Shown in pieces: positions 28,154 through 37,926 of a stretch of DNA of 64,000 bases. The stretch lies in the NCBI RefSeq assembly GCF_013340935.1, contig NZ_WHOS01000003.1:1-64000 (forward strand), written 5' to 3'. How positions within the stretch are numbered: the stretch's first letter is position 1; every line of letters starts with the position of its first letter. Position numbers and translations under genes: made by a program. Origin of the DNA: Azospirillum melinis. Lineage in GTDB: Bacteria > Pseudomonadota > Alphaproteobacteria > Azospirillales > Azospirillaceae. The notes beneath the pieces are model-generated. The model was not told the DNA's origin. It worked only from the letters and a program-made list of their open reading frames with translations, and made no database searches.

Positions 28154-28977
28154 GCGGCGCTCCCGTAAGGCGGCTGGGTGTAGCCGGCGGGGGAGAGGGT
28201 GAAGATCTCGCAGCCGTCCTCGGTGATGCCGATCTGGTGCTCGAACTGTGCCGACAGCGAGCGGTCGCGGGTGACCGTGGTCCAGCCGTCGGACAGGATC
28301 TTCACCTCCGGCCGGCCGGCGTTGATCATCGGCTCGACCGTGAAGACCATGCCGGGGCGCAGCTCGACGCCGGTGCCGGGCTTGCCGAAGTGATCGACGT
28401 GCGGGGCGCCGTGGAAGACCTGCCCGATGCCGTGCCCGCCGAAATCGCGCACGACCGAGCAGCGCGCCGCCTCCGCCATCGTCTGGATGGCATGGCCGAT
28501 GTCGCCCAGATGGTTGCCGGGCCTGGCCTGGGCGATGCCGGCCATCATGCAGCGATAGGTCAGGTCGACCAGCTTGCGCGCCTTCACGCCGATCTTCTCG
28601 CCGACGAAATACATGCGGCTGCTGTCGCCGTACCAGCCGTCCAGGATCACGGTGACGTCGATGTTGACGATGTCGCCCTCGACCAGCGTCTTGTCGTCGC
28701 TGGGGATGCCGTGGTTGACGACATGGTTGGGCGAGATGCAGCTGCAGGCCGGATAGCCCTGATAGCCCAGCGTCGCCGGGATGCCGCCGCGGTCGCGCTG
28801 GAATTCCTCGATCAGCTTGTCGAGTCGCCCTGTGCTGACGCCCGGCACCACGAAGGGCGCGATGTAGTCCAGCGTCTCGGCCGCCAGCCGGCAGGCCTTG
28901 CGCAGCGCCGCGAACTCTTCCGGACCGTGCAGAACGATCCGTCGTCCATCCCTGTCCATCAAACCGTCATCCGTCAC
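28150..28977 (-). CDS. map: Methionine aminopeptidase, type I
   Basis: Map removes the initiator methionine from new proteins. The 275-residue product has the pita-bread metallopeptidase residues in order: NHGIPSDDK, DIVNIDVTVILDGWYGD (two aspartate ligands), GHGIGQVFH (histidine ligand), FTVEPMIN (glutamate) and QFEHQIGIT (glutamate). The CSCISPNHVVNHG segment is typical of type I. GTG at 28977 is preferred because AGAGGA lies 5 bases upstream; the ATG at 28959 has no ribosome site and would lose 6 residues. nudix, Uma2 and cupin genes follow. Confidence 0.95.
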   Translation of the reverse strand: MTDDGLMDRDGRRIVLHGPEEFAALRKACRLAAETLDYIAPFVVPGVSTGRLDKLIEEFQRDRGGIPATLGYQGYPACSCISPNHVVNHGIPSDDKTLVEGDIVNIDVTVILDGWYGDSSRMYFVGEKIGVKARKLVDLTYRCMMAGIAQARPGNHLGDIGHAIQTMAEAARCSVVRDFGGHGIGQVFHGAPHVDHFGKPGTGVELRPGMVFTVEPMINAGRPEVKILSDGWTTVTRDRSLSAQFEHQIGITEDGCEIFTLSPAGYTQPPYGSAA

Positions 28978-29147
28978 GTAAATCCTCTGACCATCCTTCG
29001 GCTGCCGCGACCATCCGCAGACAGCGCAACAAGCTATCACGGCACCCGTCTGAAAAAAGCCCCCGCATTCCACCCCTGCAAACGTAGGATTCGGCGGAAC
29101 GGCTTGCTATATGTGGCGGGCCCTATCCCCATCGGACTACCAGACCT

Positions 29148-30596
29148 TTGGCGAAGCCCACCACCCGATATGTCTGCCAGGCTTGCGGCGCCTCCTTCCC
29201 CAAATGGGCGGGCAAGTGCGACGCCTGCGGCGAATGGAACAGCCTCGTCGAGGAGGCCGCACCCGACAGCGCGCCCAAGGGGCTGGGCGCCGCCCGCGGC
29301 CGCCGCATCGACTTCGTCGGGCTGCACGGCTCCAGCGAGGCGCCGCCGCGGCGCATGACCGGCATCGCCGAGTTCGACCGCGTCTGCGGCGGCGGGCTGG
29401 TTCCCGGCTCGGCGATCCTGATCGGTGGCGATCCCGGCATCGGCAAATCGACCCTTCTGCTCCAGGCGATGGCCCGGCTGTCGCAGGACCACCGCTGCGC
29501 CTACGTCTCGGGCGAGGAGGCGGTCGATCAGGTCCGCCTGCGCGCCCAGCGGTTGGGCTGCGCCACCGCCCCCGTCGATCTGGCGTCGGCCACCAGCGTG
29601 CGTGACATCGTCGCCTCGCTGGACGACGCCAAGGGTCCGGAGGTGATCGTCATCGATTCGATCCAGACCATGTATATGGACAATCTGGACAGCGCCCCCG
29701 GCACCGTCGCCCAGGTCCGCGCCAGCGCGCAGGAACTGATCCGCGTCGCCAAGCGGCGCGGCGTCGTCCTGCTGCTGGTCGGCCATGTCACCAAGGAAGG
29801 CATGATCGCCGGTCCCCGCGTGCTGGAGCACATGGTGGACACCGTCCTTTATTTCGAAGGCGAGCGCGGCCACCAGTTCCGCATCCTGCGCGCGGTGAAG
29901 AACCGCTTCGGCCCGACCGACGAGATCGGCGTGTTCGAGATGGGCGACGCCGGCCTCGGCGAAGTCGCCAACCCGTCCGCCCTGTTCCTGGCCGAACGGC
30001 GCGGCGACGTGTCGGGGGCCGCCGTCTTCGCCGGCATGGAGGGCACCCGCCCCGTGCTGGTCGAGGTGCAGGCGCTGGTCGCCCCGTCGCCGCTCGGCAC
30101 GCCGCGCCGCGCCGTGGTCGGTTGGGATTCGGCCCGCCTCGCCATGGTGCTGGCGGTGCTGGAGGCGCGCTGCGGCGTGCAGATCGGCGCCAACGACGTC
30201 TATCTGAGCGTGGCCGGCGGCCTGCGCATCACCGAACCGGCGGCCGATCTGGCGGTCGCCGCGGCGCTGGTTTCGTCGCTGACCGGGGAGCCGGTGCCGG
30301 CCGACACGGTGGTGTTCGGCGAACTCGGCCTGTCGGGCGAGGTCCGCGCCGTCAGCCAGACCGATACGAGGCTGAAGGAGGCGGCGAAGCTCGGCTTCTC
30401 CTCCGCCATCTTCCCGGCGCGCCGCGCCGGCAAGAAGGGCAGCCGCGGCGACAATGGTCTCAAGACGGTCGAACTCCAGCAGCTGGGCGAGCTGATGCCG
30501 CTGTTCCAGCCGCAGGGCTCTTCCGGCCGGCCGCCGTCCAGGCGCGCCCACGATGACAACGACACGCGCCGCTGGCGCGACGACGAATACATCTGA
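29148..30596 (+). CDS. radA: DNA repair protein RadA (Sms)
   Basis: RadA is a RecA-like ATPase that drives branch migration during recombination. The 482-residue protein starts with the C4 zinc finger (C10, C13, C24, C27 in CQACGASFPKWAGKCDAC), followed by a RecA core with Walker A GGDPGIGKSTLL near residue 92 and the RadA-specific KNRFGPTDE motif, and ends in a Lon-like domain (GLRITEPAADLAVAAALVSS). The start is TTG at 29148, which gives the standard MAKPTTRYVC beginning. cvpA and purF follow on the same strand. Confidence 0.97.
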   Translation: MAKPTTRYVCQACGASFPKWAGKCDACGEWNSLVEEAAPDSAPKGLGAARGRRIDFVGLHGSSEAPPRRMTGIAEFDRVCGGGLVPGSAILIGGDPGIGKSTLLLQAMARLSQDHRCAYVSGEEAVDQVRLRAQRLGCATAPVDLASATSVRDIVASLDDAKGPEVIVIDSIQTMYMDNLDSAPGTVAQVRASAQELIRVAKRRGVVLLLVGHVTKEGMIAGPRVLEHMVDTVLYFEGERGHQFRILRAVKNRFGPTDEIGVFEMGDAGLGEVANPSALFLAERRGDVSGAAVFAGMEGTRPVLVEVQALVAPSPLGTPRRAVVGWDSARLAMVLAVLEARCGVQIGANDVYLSVAGGLRITEPAADLAVAAALVSSLTGEPVPADTVVFGELGLSGEVRAVSQTDTRLKEAAKLGFSSAIFPARRAGKKGSRGDNGLKTVELQQLGELMPLFQPQGSSGRPPSRRAHDDNDTRRWRDDEYI

Positions 30597-30640
30597 CCAA
30601 CCATACGTCATCAATCGGTACAGGCAATCGGCACAGGGTC

Positions 30641-31330
30641 ATGGACACTCTTCCCGTCAATCCGGTGGACATCGTCGTCATCGCCGTGCTGCTTCTGGCC
30701 GCACTGCTCGCCTTCAGCCGCGGCCTCGTCGCCGAACTGGTGTCGGTCGCCGCCTGGGCCGGTGCGGCGATTATCACGCTCTACGCGCTGCCTCATGTCC
30801 TGCCCTATGCGCAGATCTACATCCGCTTCGAGATGCTGGCCTATGCCGCCTCGGCGGTCGGCGTCTTCATCGTCGCGCTGATCGTGCTGTCGCTCCTGGG
30901 CCGCAGCCTGTCGCGCGGGGTGCAGGCCTCGGCCCTGTCGGCGCTGGACCGCACGCTGGGCTTCGCCTTCGGTCTGGTGAAGGGTGGGATTCTCGTTTCC
31001 ATCGCCTACCTGTTCTTCCTGTGGCTGGTGCCGAACCAGGCCGAACAGCCGGTCTGGCTCCAGCAGGCGAAGACCCGGCCCTTCCTGGCGATGGGGGCGG
31101 AAACGCTCTACGCCTTCGTGCCGGAAAATCTGCGCAAGGAAGGTCTCGGCCAGATGGACATGGCGCGCGACCGTGCGCGTCAGGCGATGGAGGCCAAGCA
31201 GGCGCTCGACCGCCTGTCGACGCCGGTGCCCAGCCCCGCGAAGACCGGGGGTGCGCAGGCGCCCGATACCGGTTATAAGGACCGCGATCGCGCCGATCTT
31301 GAAAGGCTGATGCAGAACAACGCCCGCTGA
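30641..31330 (+). CDS. cvpA: CvpA family membrane protein
   Basis: This 229-residue inner membrane protein has four hydrophobic segments in the first 150 residues and the CvpA pattern: NPVDIVVIAVLLLAALLAFSRG and VAELVSVAAWAGAA, then LDRTLGFAFGLVKGGILVS. CvpA was named for colicin V production in E. coli; its present role is envelope homeostasis, unresolved in detail. The C-terminal 60 residues are polar and charged and lie in the cytoplasm. The cvpA-purF order is ancient and conserved, and radA precedes it by 44 bases. Confidence 0.92.
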   Translation: MDTLPVNPVDIVVIAVLLLAALLAFSRGLVAELVSVAAWAGAAIITLYALPHVLPYAQIYIRFEMLAYAASAVGVFIVALIVLSLLGRSLSRGVQASALSALDRTLGFAFGLVKGGILVSIAYLFFLWLVPNQAEQPVWLQQAKTRPFLAMGAETLYAFVPENLRKEGLGQMDMARDRARQAMEAKQALDRLSTPVPSPAKTGGAQAPDTGYKDRDRADLERLMQNNAR

Positions 31331-31438
31331 GCTTGACCGCTCGGTTTTGGCGCGATCGACGTTTGTGGGACCGTGGTTTTTTCCGTTGCATGTGCTGACG
31401 CGCGCCGACGGCGCCTCTTGGACGAAGGACTTCTGGTG

Positions 31439-32887
31439 ATGCTGACGACGCATCCGTTCGACGACGACAAGCTGCGCGAAGAGTGCGGCGTGTTCGGCAT
31501 CTACGGCAACCCGCAGGCGGGCGCCATCACGGCGCTGGGCCTGCATGCCCTGCAGCACCGCGGGCAGGAGGCGGCGGGCATCGTCAGCTTCGACGGCGGC
31601 CGTTTCCACCTCCAGCACACGCTGGGCCTGGTCGGCGACCATTTCAGCTCCGAGGCGATCATCGCCAAGCTGAAGGGCGGCAGCGCCATCGGCCATGTGC
31701 GCTACGCCACCACCGGCGACACCTCGATCCGCAACGTCCAGCCGCTCTATGCCGACTTCGAGTTCGGCGGCTTCGCGCTGGCCCACAACGGCAACCTGAC
31801 CAACGCCCAGGTGCTGCGCCGTCAGCTGGTCCGCCGCGGCTGCCTGTTCCAGTCCTCCACCGACACCGAGGTCATCGTCCACCTGATGGCGACCGCCCGC
31901 GGCGGCTCGCCGGTCGACCGGCTGATCGAGGCGGTGCGGCAGGTCGAGGGCGCCTTCTCCCTGGTGGCGCTGACCTCCAAGGAGGTCATCGGCGTGCGCG
32001 ACGCGCTCGGCGTCCGTCCGCTGGTGCTGGGCAAGCTCGGCGACACCTACATCCTGGCGAGCGAGACCTGCGCCTTCGACATCGTCGGCGCCGACTATGT
32101 CCGTGACGTCGAGCCGGGCGAGATGATCGTCATCGACGACAGCGGCCTCCACAGCCTGCGCCCGTTCCAGCCGCAGCAGCGCCGCCTGTGCATCTTCGAA
32201 TACATCTACTTCGCCCGTCCCGACAGCGTGATGGAGGGCACCTCCGTCTATCAGGCGCGCCAGCGCATCGGCCGTGAGCTGGCCCGCGAGGCCGGCGTTC
32301 CCGCCGACGTGATCGTGCCGGTGCCCGACAGCGGCGTGCCCGCGGCGCTGGGTTATGCCCAGGAAGCCGGCGTGCCCTTCGACCTCGGCATCATCCGCAA
32401 CCATTATGTCGGCCGCACCTTCATCGAGCCGACCGACCAGATCCGTCACCTGGGCGTGAAGCTGAAGCACAACGCCAACCGCGCGATGATCGAGGGCAAG
32501 CGCGTCGTGCTGGTGGACGACAGCATCGTCCGCGGCACCACGTCCAAGAAGATCGTCGAGATGGTGCGCGCCGCCGGGGCCAAGGAGGTGCACATGCGCA
32601 TCTCCAGCCCGCCGACCTCGCACCCCTGCTTCTACGGCATCGACACGCCGGAGCAGGGCAAGCTGCTGGCCCATCGCATGACGGTGGAACAGATGCGCGA
32701 GTTCATCCAGGCCGACAGCCTCGCCTTCATCTCGCTCGACGGCCTCTACCGCGCGATGGGCGAGGAGAAGCGCGACCCCGCCAAGCTCGGCTACTGCGAC
32801 GCCTGCTTCACCGGCGATTACCCGATCCCGCTGACCGACGCGCTGGAGCATCCGCCGGCCGAGGCGAACGTCCCGGTCCGCGCCTGA
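31439..32887 (+). CDS. purF: Amidophosphoribosyltransferase
   Basis: PurF makes 5-phosphoribosylamine from PRPP and glutamine, the first step of purine synthesis. The 482-residue protein has a 15-residue propeptide before catalytic Cys16 (REECGVFGIYG), the glutaminase signature ALHALQHRGQEAAGI-like (LHALQHRGQEAAG), and the PRPP motif VVLVDDSIVRGTT near residue 359. The C-terminal pair CDACFTG and an earlier cysteine in SHPCFYG match the iron-sulfur ligands of the Bacillus-type enzyme, so this is probably an Fe-S form. ATG 31439 gives this propeptide; a run of upstream in-frame codons is less likely. Confidence 0.97.
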   Translation: MLTTHPFDDDKLREECGVFGIYGNPQAGAITALGLHALQHRGQEAAGIVSFDGGRFHLQHTLGLVGDHFSSEAIIAKLKGGSAIGHVRYATTGDTSIRNVQPLYADFEFGGFALAHNGNLTNAQVLRRQLVRRGCLFQSSTDTEVIVHLMATARGGSPVDRLIEAVRQVEGAFSLVALTSKEVIGVRDALGVRPLVLGKLGDTYILASETCAFDIVGADYVRDVEPGEMIVIDDSGLHSLRPFQPQQRRLCIFEYIYFARPDSVMEGTSVYQARQRIGRELAREAGVPADVIVPVPDSGVPAALGYAQEAGVPFDLGIIRNHYVGRTFIEPTDQIRHLGVKLKHNANRAMIEGKRVVLVDDSIVRGTTSKKIVEMVRAAGAKEVHMRISSPPTSHPCFYGIDTPEQGKLLAHRMTVEQMREFIQADSLAFISLDGLYRAMGEEKRDPAKLGYCDACFTGDYPIPLTDALEHPPAEANVPVRA

Positions 32888-32894
32888 TCCCAAG

Positions 32895-32927
32895 AAAACC
32901 CTCCCCCCGCAACGGGGGAGGGTTTTT
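32895..32927 (+). terminator. Rho-independent terminator of purF
   Basis: aaaccctcccc pairs with ggggagggttt around a short loop (arms about 32896-32906 and 32914-32925), ending in five T residues at 32923-32927. It begins 8 bases after the purF stop and closes the radA-cvpA-purF transcript. Confidence 0.88.
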
Positions 32928-32969
32928 CATATGTGAACGAACAATAATCCCAGGAAACGAGTCGCCCCC

Positions 32970-33677
32970 ATGTCCCGTCTCTCCGGCCGCATCGCCCTCG
33001 TCACCGGCGCCTCGCGCGGCATCGGCGCCGCCGTCGCCAAGCGCTTCGCCGCCGAAGGCGCCCATCTGGTTCTGGTCGCCCGCACGGTCGGCGGGCTGGA
33101 GGAGACCGACGACGCCATCCAGAAGATCTCCGGCCAGTCGGCGACCCTGGTGCTGATGGACATGCGCGACTACGACAAGATCGACCAGCTCGGCCATGCG
33201 CTCTACCAGCGCTTCGGCAAGCTGGACGTCGTCGTCGGCAATGCCGGCGCGCTGGAGGCTCTCGGCCCGGTCGCCCAGTACGATCCGAAGCTGTGGTCGC
33301 GGGTGATGGATCTGAACGTGACGGCGAACTACCGACTGATCCGCTCGATGGACCCGCTGCTGCGCGCGTCGGGCACCGGCCGCGCCATCTTCGTGACGTC
33401 CGCCGCCGCCAAGGCGCCGCACCATTACTGGATGCCCTACGGCGCCAGCAAGGCGGCGCTGGAGATGATCGTGAAGACCTACGCGATGGAGGTCGCCGGC
33501 TCGACCCTGCGCGTCAACCTGCTCGACCCCGGCGTGGTGGCAAGCAAGCTGCGCACCCAGGCCTTCCCCGGCGAGGACCCGACGAAGGTCGCCCAGCCCG
33601 ACGACGTGACCGAACGCTTTGTCGAACTGGCCGAGGCCGGCTGCGAGCGCCACGGGGAGCTGGTTCTGGGGCAGTAA
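32970..33677 (+). CDS. Short-chain dehydrogenase/reductase
   Basis: The 235-residue protein has the classical SDR set: cofactor motif TGASRGIG (residues 12-19), NAG (GNAGALEAL, near residue 91), catalytic Ser in VTSAAAKAP, and the YGASK catalytic Tyr-Lys (near residue 155). The VLVART start after beta 2 with an arginine suggests an NADPH preference. It resembles the YciK branch; the substrate is unknown. The ATG at 32970 begins with the standard MSRLSGRIALVTG. It follows the purF terminator and is therefore its own transcription unit, convergent with mutS. Confidence 0.9.
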   Translation: MSRLSGRIALVTGASRGIGAAVAKRFAAEGAHLVLVARTVGGLEETDDAIQKISGQSATLVLMDMRDYDKIDQLGHALYQRFGKLDVVVGNAGALEALGPVAQYDPKLWSRVMDLNVTANYRLIRSMDPLLRASGTGRAIFVTSAAAKAPHHYWMPYGASKAALEMIVKTYAMEVAGSTLRVNLLDPGVVASKLRTQAFPGEDPTKVAQPDDVTERFVELAEAGCERHGELVLGQ

Positions 33678-33686
33678 AGTAAATTG

Positions 33687-33915
33687 CCCTCTCCCGCCCC
33701 GGGAGAGGGCGCAGAGCCGACGGCCATAGGCCGGACGAGCACCGAAGGTGATCGTAGGCGGAGCGCGGTCGCGAGACTTGCGAGCGGCCTTGGACCCGCC
33801 GAAGGCGGGGAGGGTGAGGGGTAGAGCAAAAATCCTGGACCGCATGGTTCCTTGGATCACCCCTCACCCTTCCCATGCTGCGCATGGGCCCCTTCCCTCT
33901 CGGGGCGGGAGAGGG
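33687..33915. repeat. Palindromic intergenic repeat element (copy A)
   Basis: This 229-base element fills the gap between convergent SDR and mutS genes. Its left end (33687-33709) is a self-complementary 23-base hairpin beginning CCCTCTCCCGCCCC, and its right end (33895-33915) is an inverted, slightly shorter version. Inner arms GGAGGGTGAGGGG and CCCCTCACCCT are also complementary, so the whole can fold as a long hairpin. Copy B at 41356-41502 has the same ends and the same inner arms but a different core. Placement right after stop codons suggests a transcription end or RNA-stability role. Confidence 0.8.
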
Positions 33916-33928
33916 AGCGATTGAGCGA

Positions 33929-36613
33929 TCAGCCCACCATCCCCCGCAGCCTATACAGCTCCTCCAGCGCCTGCCGTGGCGTCAGGCTGTCCGGGTCGAT
34001 CCCCGCCAGAGCCTCTTCCACCGGCGACGGCCCCGCAGGCGTCGCTGCCACCGCCGCTTCGGCCTTCGGCGCCGGCCGCTTCAGCGCCGCGCTGAACAGC
34101 GGCAGATCCTCGGCCAGCCGGTGGATCGTCGCGTTCTGGTCGCCCGATTCCAGCAGCTTCAGCACCTCGTCGGCCCGCCCGACCACCGCCGGCGGCAGCC
34201 CGGCCAGCTTGGCGACGTGGATGCCATAGCTGCGGTCCGCCGCCCCCGCCGTCACCTCGTGAAGGAACACCACGTCGCCCTGCCATTCCTTGATGCGCAT
34301 GGTGTGGCAGGACAGCGCCGGCAGCTTCGAGGCCAGCATGGTCAGCTCGTGATAGTGCGTGGCGAACAGCGCCCGGCAGCGGTTCACGTCGTGCAGATGC
34401 TCCACACAGGCCCAGGCGATGGACAGCCCGTCGAAGGTCGCCGTGCCGCGCCCGATCTCGTCGAGGATCACCAGCGCACGCGCCCCGGACTGGTTCAGGA
34501 TCGCCGCCGTTTCCACCATCTCGACCATGAAGGTGGAGCGCCCGCGCGCCAGATCGTCGGCCGCACCCACGCGGCTGTAGAGCCGATCCACCACCCCGAT
34601 ATGGGCCTGCTCCGCCGGGACGAAGCCGCCCATCTGCGCCAGGATCGCGATCAGCGCGTTCTGCCGCAGGAAGGTCGACTTGCCGGCCATGTTCGGACCG
34701 GTCAGCAGCCACAGCCGGTTGTCCGGCGCCAGATCGCAGTCGTTCGCCACGAACGGCCCGCCATGGGCGGCGTCCAGCACCGCCTCCACCACCGGATGCC
34801 GCCCGCCTTTGATCGAGAAGGCGAGGCTGTCGTCCACCAGCGGCCGGCTGTAGCGCCGCTCCTCCGCCAGTTCGGCCAGCGAGGTGGCGACATCCAGCGC
34901 CGCCAGCGCATGCGCCGCCTGGGCGATGGCGTCGGCCTTGCCGGCGACCACCTCGACCAGCCCGGCGAACAGCTCCAGCTCCACCGCCAGCGCCCTGTCG
35001 GCGGCCTCCGAAATCCGCCGCTCCAGATCCGACAGCTCCACCGTGCCGAAGCGCACGGCGTTCGCCATGGTCTGGCGGTGCATGAACACCTCGCGGCCCC
35101 GGTCCGACATCAGCTTGTCGGCATGGGCGGCGGTGACCTCGATGTGATAGCCCAGCACATTGTTGTGCTTGACCTTCAGCGACGGCACCCCGGCGATCTC
35201 GGCATATTTCGTCTGGAGGCCGGCGATCAGCCGCCGGCTCTCGTCGCGCAGCGTCACCAGCTCGTCCAGCGCATAGCTGTAGTCGCGGGCGATGAAACCG
35301 CCGTCGCGGGCCAGCAGCGGCAGCTCCGGCGCCAGCGCCTGGGTCAGCTGGTCGACCAGTTCCGAATGCGCGCCCAGCCGCTTGTCCAGCGCCGCCAGCC
35401 CGTCCGGCAGCGGCATGGCGCCGGCCAGCAGTTCCCTGATCAGCCCGGCCTGCCGCAGCCCGTCGCGGATTGCCGCAAGATCGCGCGGTCCCCCGCGCCC
35501 CAGCGTCAGCCGCGACAGCGCCCGCTCCAGATCGGGGCAGCTCCGCAACGCCTGCCGCAGCTCGCCGCGCAGCCGCTCACCCGTCAGCGCGAATTCCACC
35601 ATATCGAGCCGGCGGCCGATGGCGACCGGATCGGTCAGCGGTGAGGTGAGGTGGGCGCAGAGCAGCCGGGCGCCTGCCCCCGTCACCGTGCGGTCGATGG
35701 TGGCGAGCAGGCTGCCGCGCCGCTCCCCGTTCAGCGTCCGCGTCAGTTCCAGATTGCGTGCGGTGGAGGCGTCGATCTCCATCACCGCCCCCGGCCCCAG
35801 CCGGCGCGGCGGCGACAGCCGGGGCACGCGCCCCTTCTGCGTCAGCTCGACATAGCCGACCAGGGCGCCGGCCGCCGCGACCTCCGCCCGGCTGAAAGTG
35901 CCGAAGGCATCCAGCGTGCCGACGCCATACTGGGTCAGCAGGCGCTGCTTGCCGTTCTCGCTGTCGAAGCGCGGGGTGGGCTGGATGGTCAGCCGCGACT
36001 TCCATTCGCCCCACAGCTCGAACAGCTCCGGCGTCTGGCTCAGCTTCTCGGAGATCAGCACCTCCTGCGGGTCGAGCCGCCCCAGTGCCGCGCCAAGTCC
36101 TGTCCGCTCCACCGGCTGCACCACCAGCTCGCCGGTCGACATTTCCAGCCAGGCCAGCCCCAGCCCGCCGGCCGTCTCCGCCACCGCCGCCAGCCAGTTG
36201 GAGGAGCGGGCGTCGAGCAGGCTGTCCTCGGTCAGGGTGCCGGGGGTGACGATGCGGATGACGCCGCGCTTCACCACCGATTTGCCGCCGCGCTTCTTCG
36301 CCTCGGCCGGGTCTTCCATCTGTTCGCAGATGGCGACGCGGAAGCCCTGGCGGATCAGGCGCTGCAGGTAATTCTCGTGGCTGTGCACTGGCACGCCGCA
36401 CATCGGGATGTCTTCGCCCAGATGCTGGCCGCGCTTGGTCAGCGCGATGTCGAGCGCCGCCGCGGCATTGACCGCATCCTCGAAGAACATCTCGTAGAAG
36501 TCGCCCATCCGGTAGAACAGCAGGCAATCGGGATGCGCCTGCTTGATCTCCAGATACTGCGCCATCATCGGCGTGGCGTCGGGCGGGATGACGATTTCTG
36601 CGATGTCGGACAC
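33929..36613 (-). CDS. mutS: DNA mismatch repair protein MutS
   Basis: MutS recognises mismatches and starts repair. The 894-residue protein has the mismatch-binding FYE in [12 protein letters not shown] near residue 40, a connector and lever region, and the ATPase core with [18 protein letters not shown] and [12 protein letters not shown], then FATHYHELT. The length is slightly above the E. coli protein. GTG at 36613 gives the start [12 protein letters not shown]; another GTG at 36622 has an AAGG site close by and would add three residues. The promoter lies in the 217-base spacer shared with the divergent 176-residue gene. Confidence 0.97.
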   Translation of the reverse strand: MSDIAEIVIPPDATPMMAQYLEIKQAHPDCLLFYRMGDFYEMFFEDAVNAAAALDIALTKRGQHLGEDIPMCGVPVHSHENYLQRLIRQGFRVAICEQMEDPAEAKKRGGKSVVKRGVIRIVTPGTLTEDSLLDARSSNWLAAVAETAGGLGLAWLEMSTGELVVQPVERTGLGAALGRLDPQEVLISEKLSQTPELFELWGEWKSRLTIQPTPRFDSENGKQRLLTQYGVGTLDAFGTFSRAEVAAAGALVGYVELTQKGRVPRLSPPRRLGPGAVMEIDASTARNLELTRTLNGERRGSLLATIDRTVTGAGARLLCAHLTSPLTDPVAIGRRLDMVEFALTGERLRGELRQALRSCPDLERALSRLTLGRGGPRDLAAIRDGLRQAGLIRELLAGAMPLPDGLAALDKRLGAHSELVDQLTQALAPELPLLARDGGFIARDYSYALDELVTLRDESRRLIAGLQTKYAEIAGVPSLKVKHNNVLGYHIEVTAAHADKLMSDRGREVFMHRQTMANAVRFGTVELSDLERRISEAADRALAVELELFAGLVEVVAGKADAIAQAAHALAALDVATSLAELAEERRYSRPLVDDSLAFSIKGGRHPVVEAVLDAAHGGPFVANDCDLAPDNRLWLLTGPNMAGKSTFLRQNALIAILAQMGGFVPAEQAHIGVVDRLYSRVGAADDLARGRSTFMVEMVETAAILNQSGARALVILDEIGRGTATFDGLSIAWACVEHLHDVNRCRALFATHYHELTMLASKLPALSCHTMRIKEWQGDVVFLHEVTAGAADRSYGIHVAKLAGLPPAVVGRADEVLKLLESGDQNATIHRLAEDLPLFSAALKRPAPKAEAAVAATPAGPSPVEEALAGIDPDSLTPRQALEELYRLRGMVG

Positions 36614-36830
36614 GGGAACCACGGAGCCTTGGGTGGGTGTTGTATCGGATGCGCACCCTATCACGGGATATGCAGCCGCGGGATAGGCGGGATGGCCGGG
36701 CGTGGGACAATGGCACGTGGGACAATAGGGCGCGCACGGACGACTCGGGTCCACGTTCCTGTTGCGGTTGACGGGCGCGCGCCGCCGGTCGCTACAATAG
36801 GGAAAGCTGAAAAATAGGGAGACGGCCATC
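36614..36830. promoter_or_regulatory. Divergent promoter region of mutS and the 176-residue gene
   Basis: The spacer contains two copies of CGTGGGACAAT at 36701-36711 and 36716-36726, repeating every 15 bases, preceded by further GGGAT-type steps (36664-36695). The direct repeats are absent from other intergenic regions of the window that I read, and could be binding sites for a regulator or a slippage product. No -35/-10 pair stands out. Confidence 0.3.
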
Positions 36831-37361
36831 ATGACGCAATCGACCGGGCAGACCGTGCCTGCCGCCACACCTGCCGCCACACCTGCCGAGGTGCGGGAGG
36901 TCGTTGCCCTCTTCGCCACCCGCGCCGCGTTCGACCGCGCGGTGGAGGCTCTGCTGGCGGCCGGCTTCGACCGCGCCGACCTGTCGGTCCTGGCCAGCCA
37001 CACCTCGCTGGAGGCCGCCGACCCGAAATACCGGCCGCGCGACGAGGCGCTGACCGGTCTGGTGGGGGAGCTGAAATACGCCTTCCCCCTGACCACCGCC
37101 GGCCTGATCGCCATCGTCGGCGGCCCTATCGAGGCGGCGCTGGCGGCGCTGGTCGCGGCCGGTGTCGGCGGCGTGGCGATCAAGGACTATCTGGACGAGC
37201 TGACCAGCCATCCCAAGCCCGACGAGTTCTCCCGCGCGCTGGAGGCCGGCGGCATCATCCTGTGGGTGCGGGTGGAGACGGCGGAGCGCGAGGCGCAGGC
37301 CTCCGCCCTGTTGGATCGTGAAGGCGGCGGCAACGTGCATGTGAGCGTGCGCGACGCGTGA
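36831..37361 (+). CDS. Hypothetical protein with central hydrophobic segment (stress-protein-like)
   Basis: The 176-residue protein has an N-terminal alpha/beta part ([25 protein letters not shown], then [10 protein letters not shown]), a central glycine/alanine-rich hydrophobic stretch ([23 protein letters not shown]) and a C-terminal alpha/beta half ([20 protein letters not shown]). This pattern, with paired ferredoxin-like halves flanking a glycine zipper, recalls general stress proteins of the DUF1269/YflT type, but I do not claim membership. The ATG is preceded by GGGAGA. It may associate with the membrane. It runs divergently from mutS. Confidence 0.65.
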   Translation: MTQSTGQTVPAATPAATPAEVREVVALFATRAAFDRAVEALLAAGFDRADLSVLASHTSLEAADPKYRPRDEALTGLVGELKYAFPLTTAGLIAIVGGPIEAALAALVAAGVGGVAIKDYLDELTSHPKPDEFSRALEAGGIILWVRVETAEREAQASALLDREGGGNVHVSVRDA

Positions 37362-37415
37362 CGGAACCGGAACGGGCGGGCAGGGAGGCGGGCAGGCTGC
37401 GTCGGGCGAGCGGAG

Positions 37416-37739
37416 TCAGGCGGTGAGGTTCATCACGGCGCCGCGCTTGGCGTCCTGCCCCGTCAGCTTCCGCTTCAGCTCCTCGGCGATTTCCTTCTCG
37501 ACCGCCTCCCGCTTTTCCGACGGCATCGATTTGAGGTCTTCCTCCGTCATCTTGTGACGGGCGAGCCAGTCGTCGCGGATCCGCTCGGCCGGCGTCTTCT
37601 TCGATTCCTTCAGGAAGGCGTTGACCGCGTCGGTGTCGGTGGTGGGCCCGGCACTGCTGCCCCAGCCCTTGCGGGCGGCCGCCGTCTGCGACTGGGTGTA
37701 GAGGGAGTTCGAGTAGCCGCTGTAGCCATTGACTTGCAT
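37416..37739 (-). CDS. Hypothetical protein, 107 residues
   Basis: I do not recognise this protein by name. The N-terminal 45 residues are low-complexity (Ser, Tyr, Thr, Gly); the C-terminal half is a charged helical motif: KKTPAERIRDDWLARHKM, then TEEDLKSMPSEKREAVEKEIAEEL. That ERIR-x2-WL...TEEDL...EKEIAEEL pattern looks like a real domain of the kind repeated in several alphaproteobacterial hypothetical proteins. It is soluble, with no signal peptide. The ATG at 37739 fits the end of low-GC upstream sequence. It is convergent with the 176-residue gene. Confidence 0.7.
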   Translation of the reverse strand: MQVNGYSGYSNSLYTQSQTAAARKGWGSSAGPTTDTDAVNAFLKESKKTPAERIRDDWLARHKMTEEDLKSMPSEKREAVEKEIAEELKRKLTGQDAKRGAVMNLTA

Positions 37740-37926
37740 CGCGGTGGTCCCGCTGTCGGTTGCGCCGCCGCCGGACAGCAACTGCCGGCAGTGCGGAACG
37801 CGATGCAATTTCAACGCCGAGCGGGAAGCCTTTCCATTTCAGGGACTTGAGGGATCTGCCGGGGCGGCGGAGGCTGCCGGCGGGCAAGTTCTGCCGGCCC
37901 ATTCCTGCCGGACCCGACCCTTCCTG

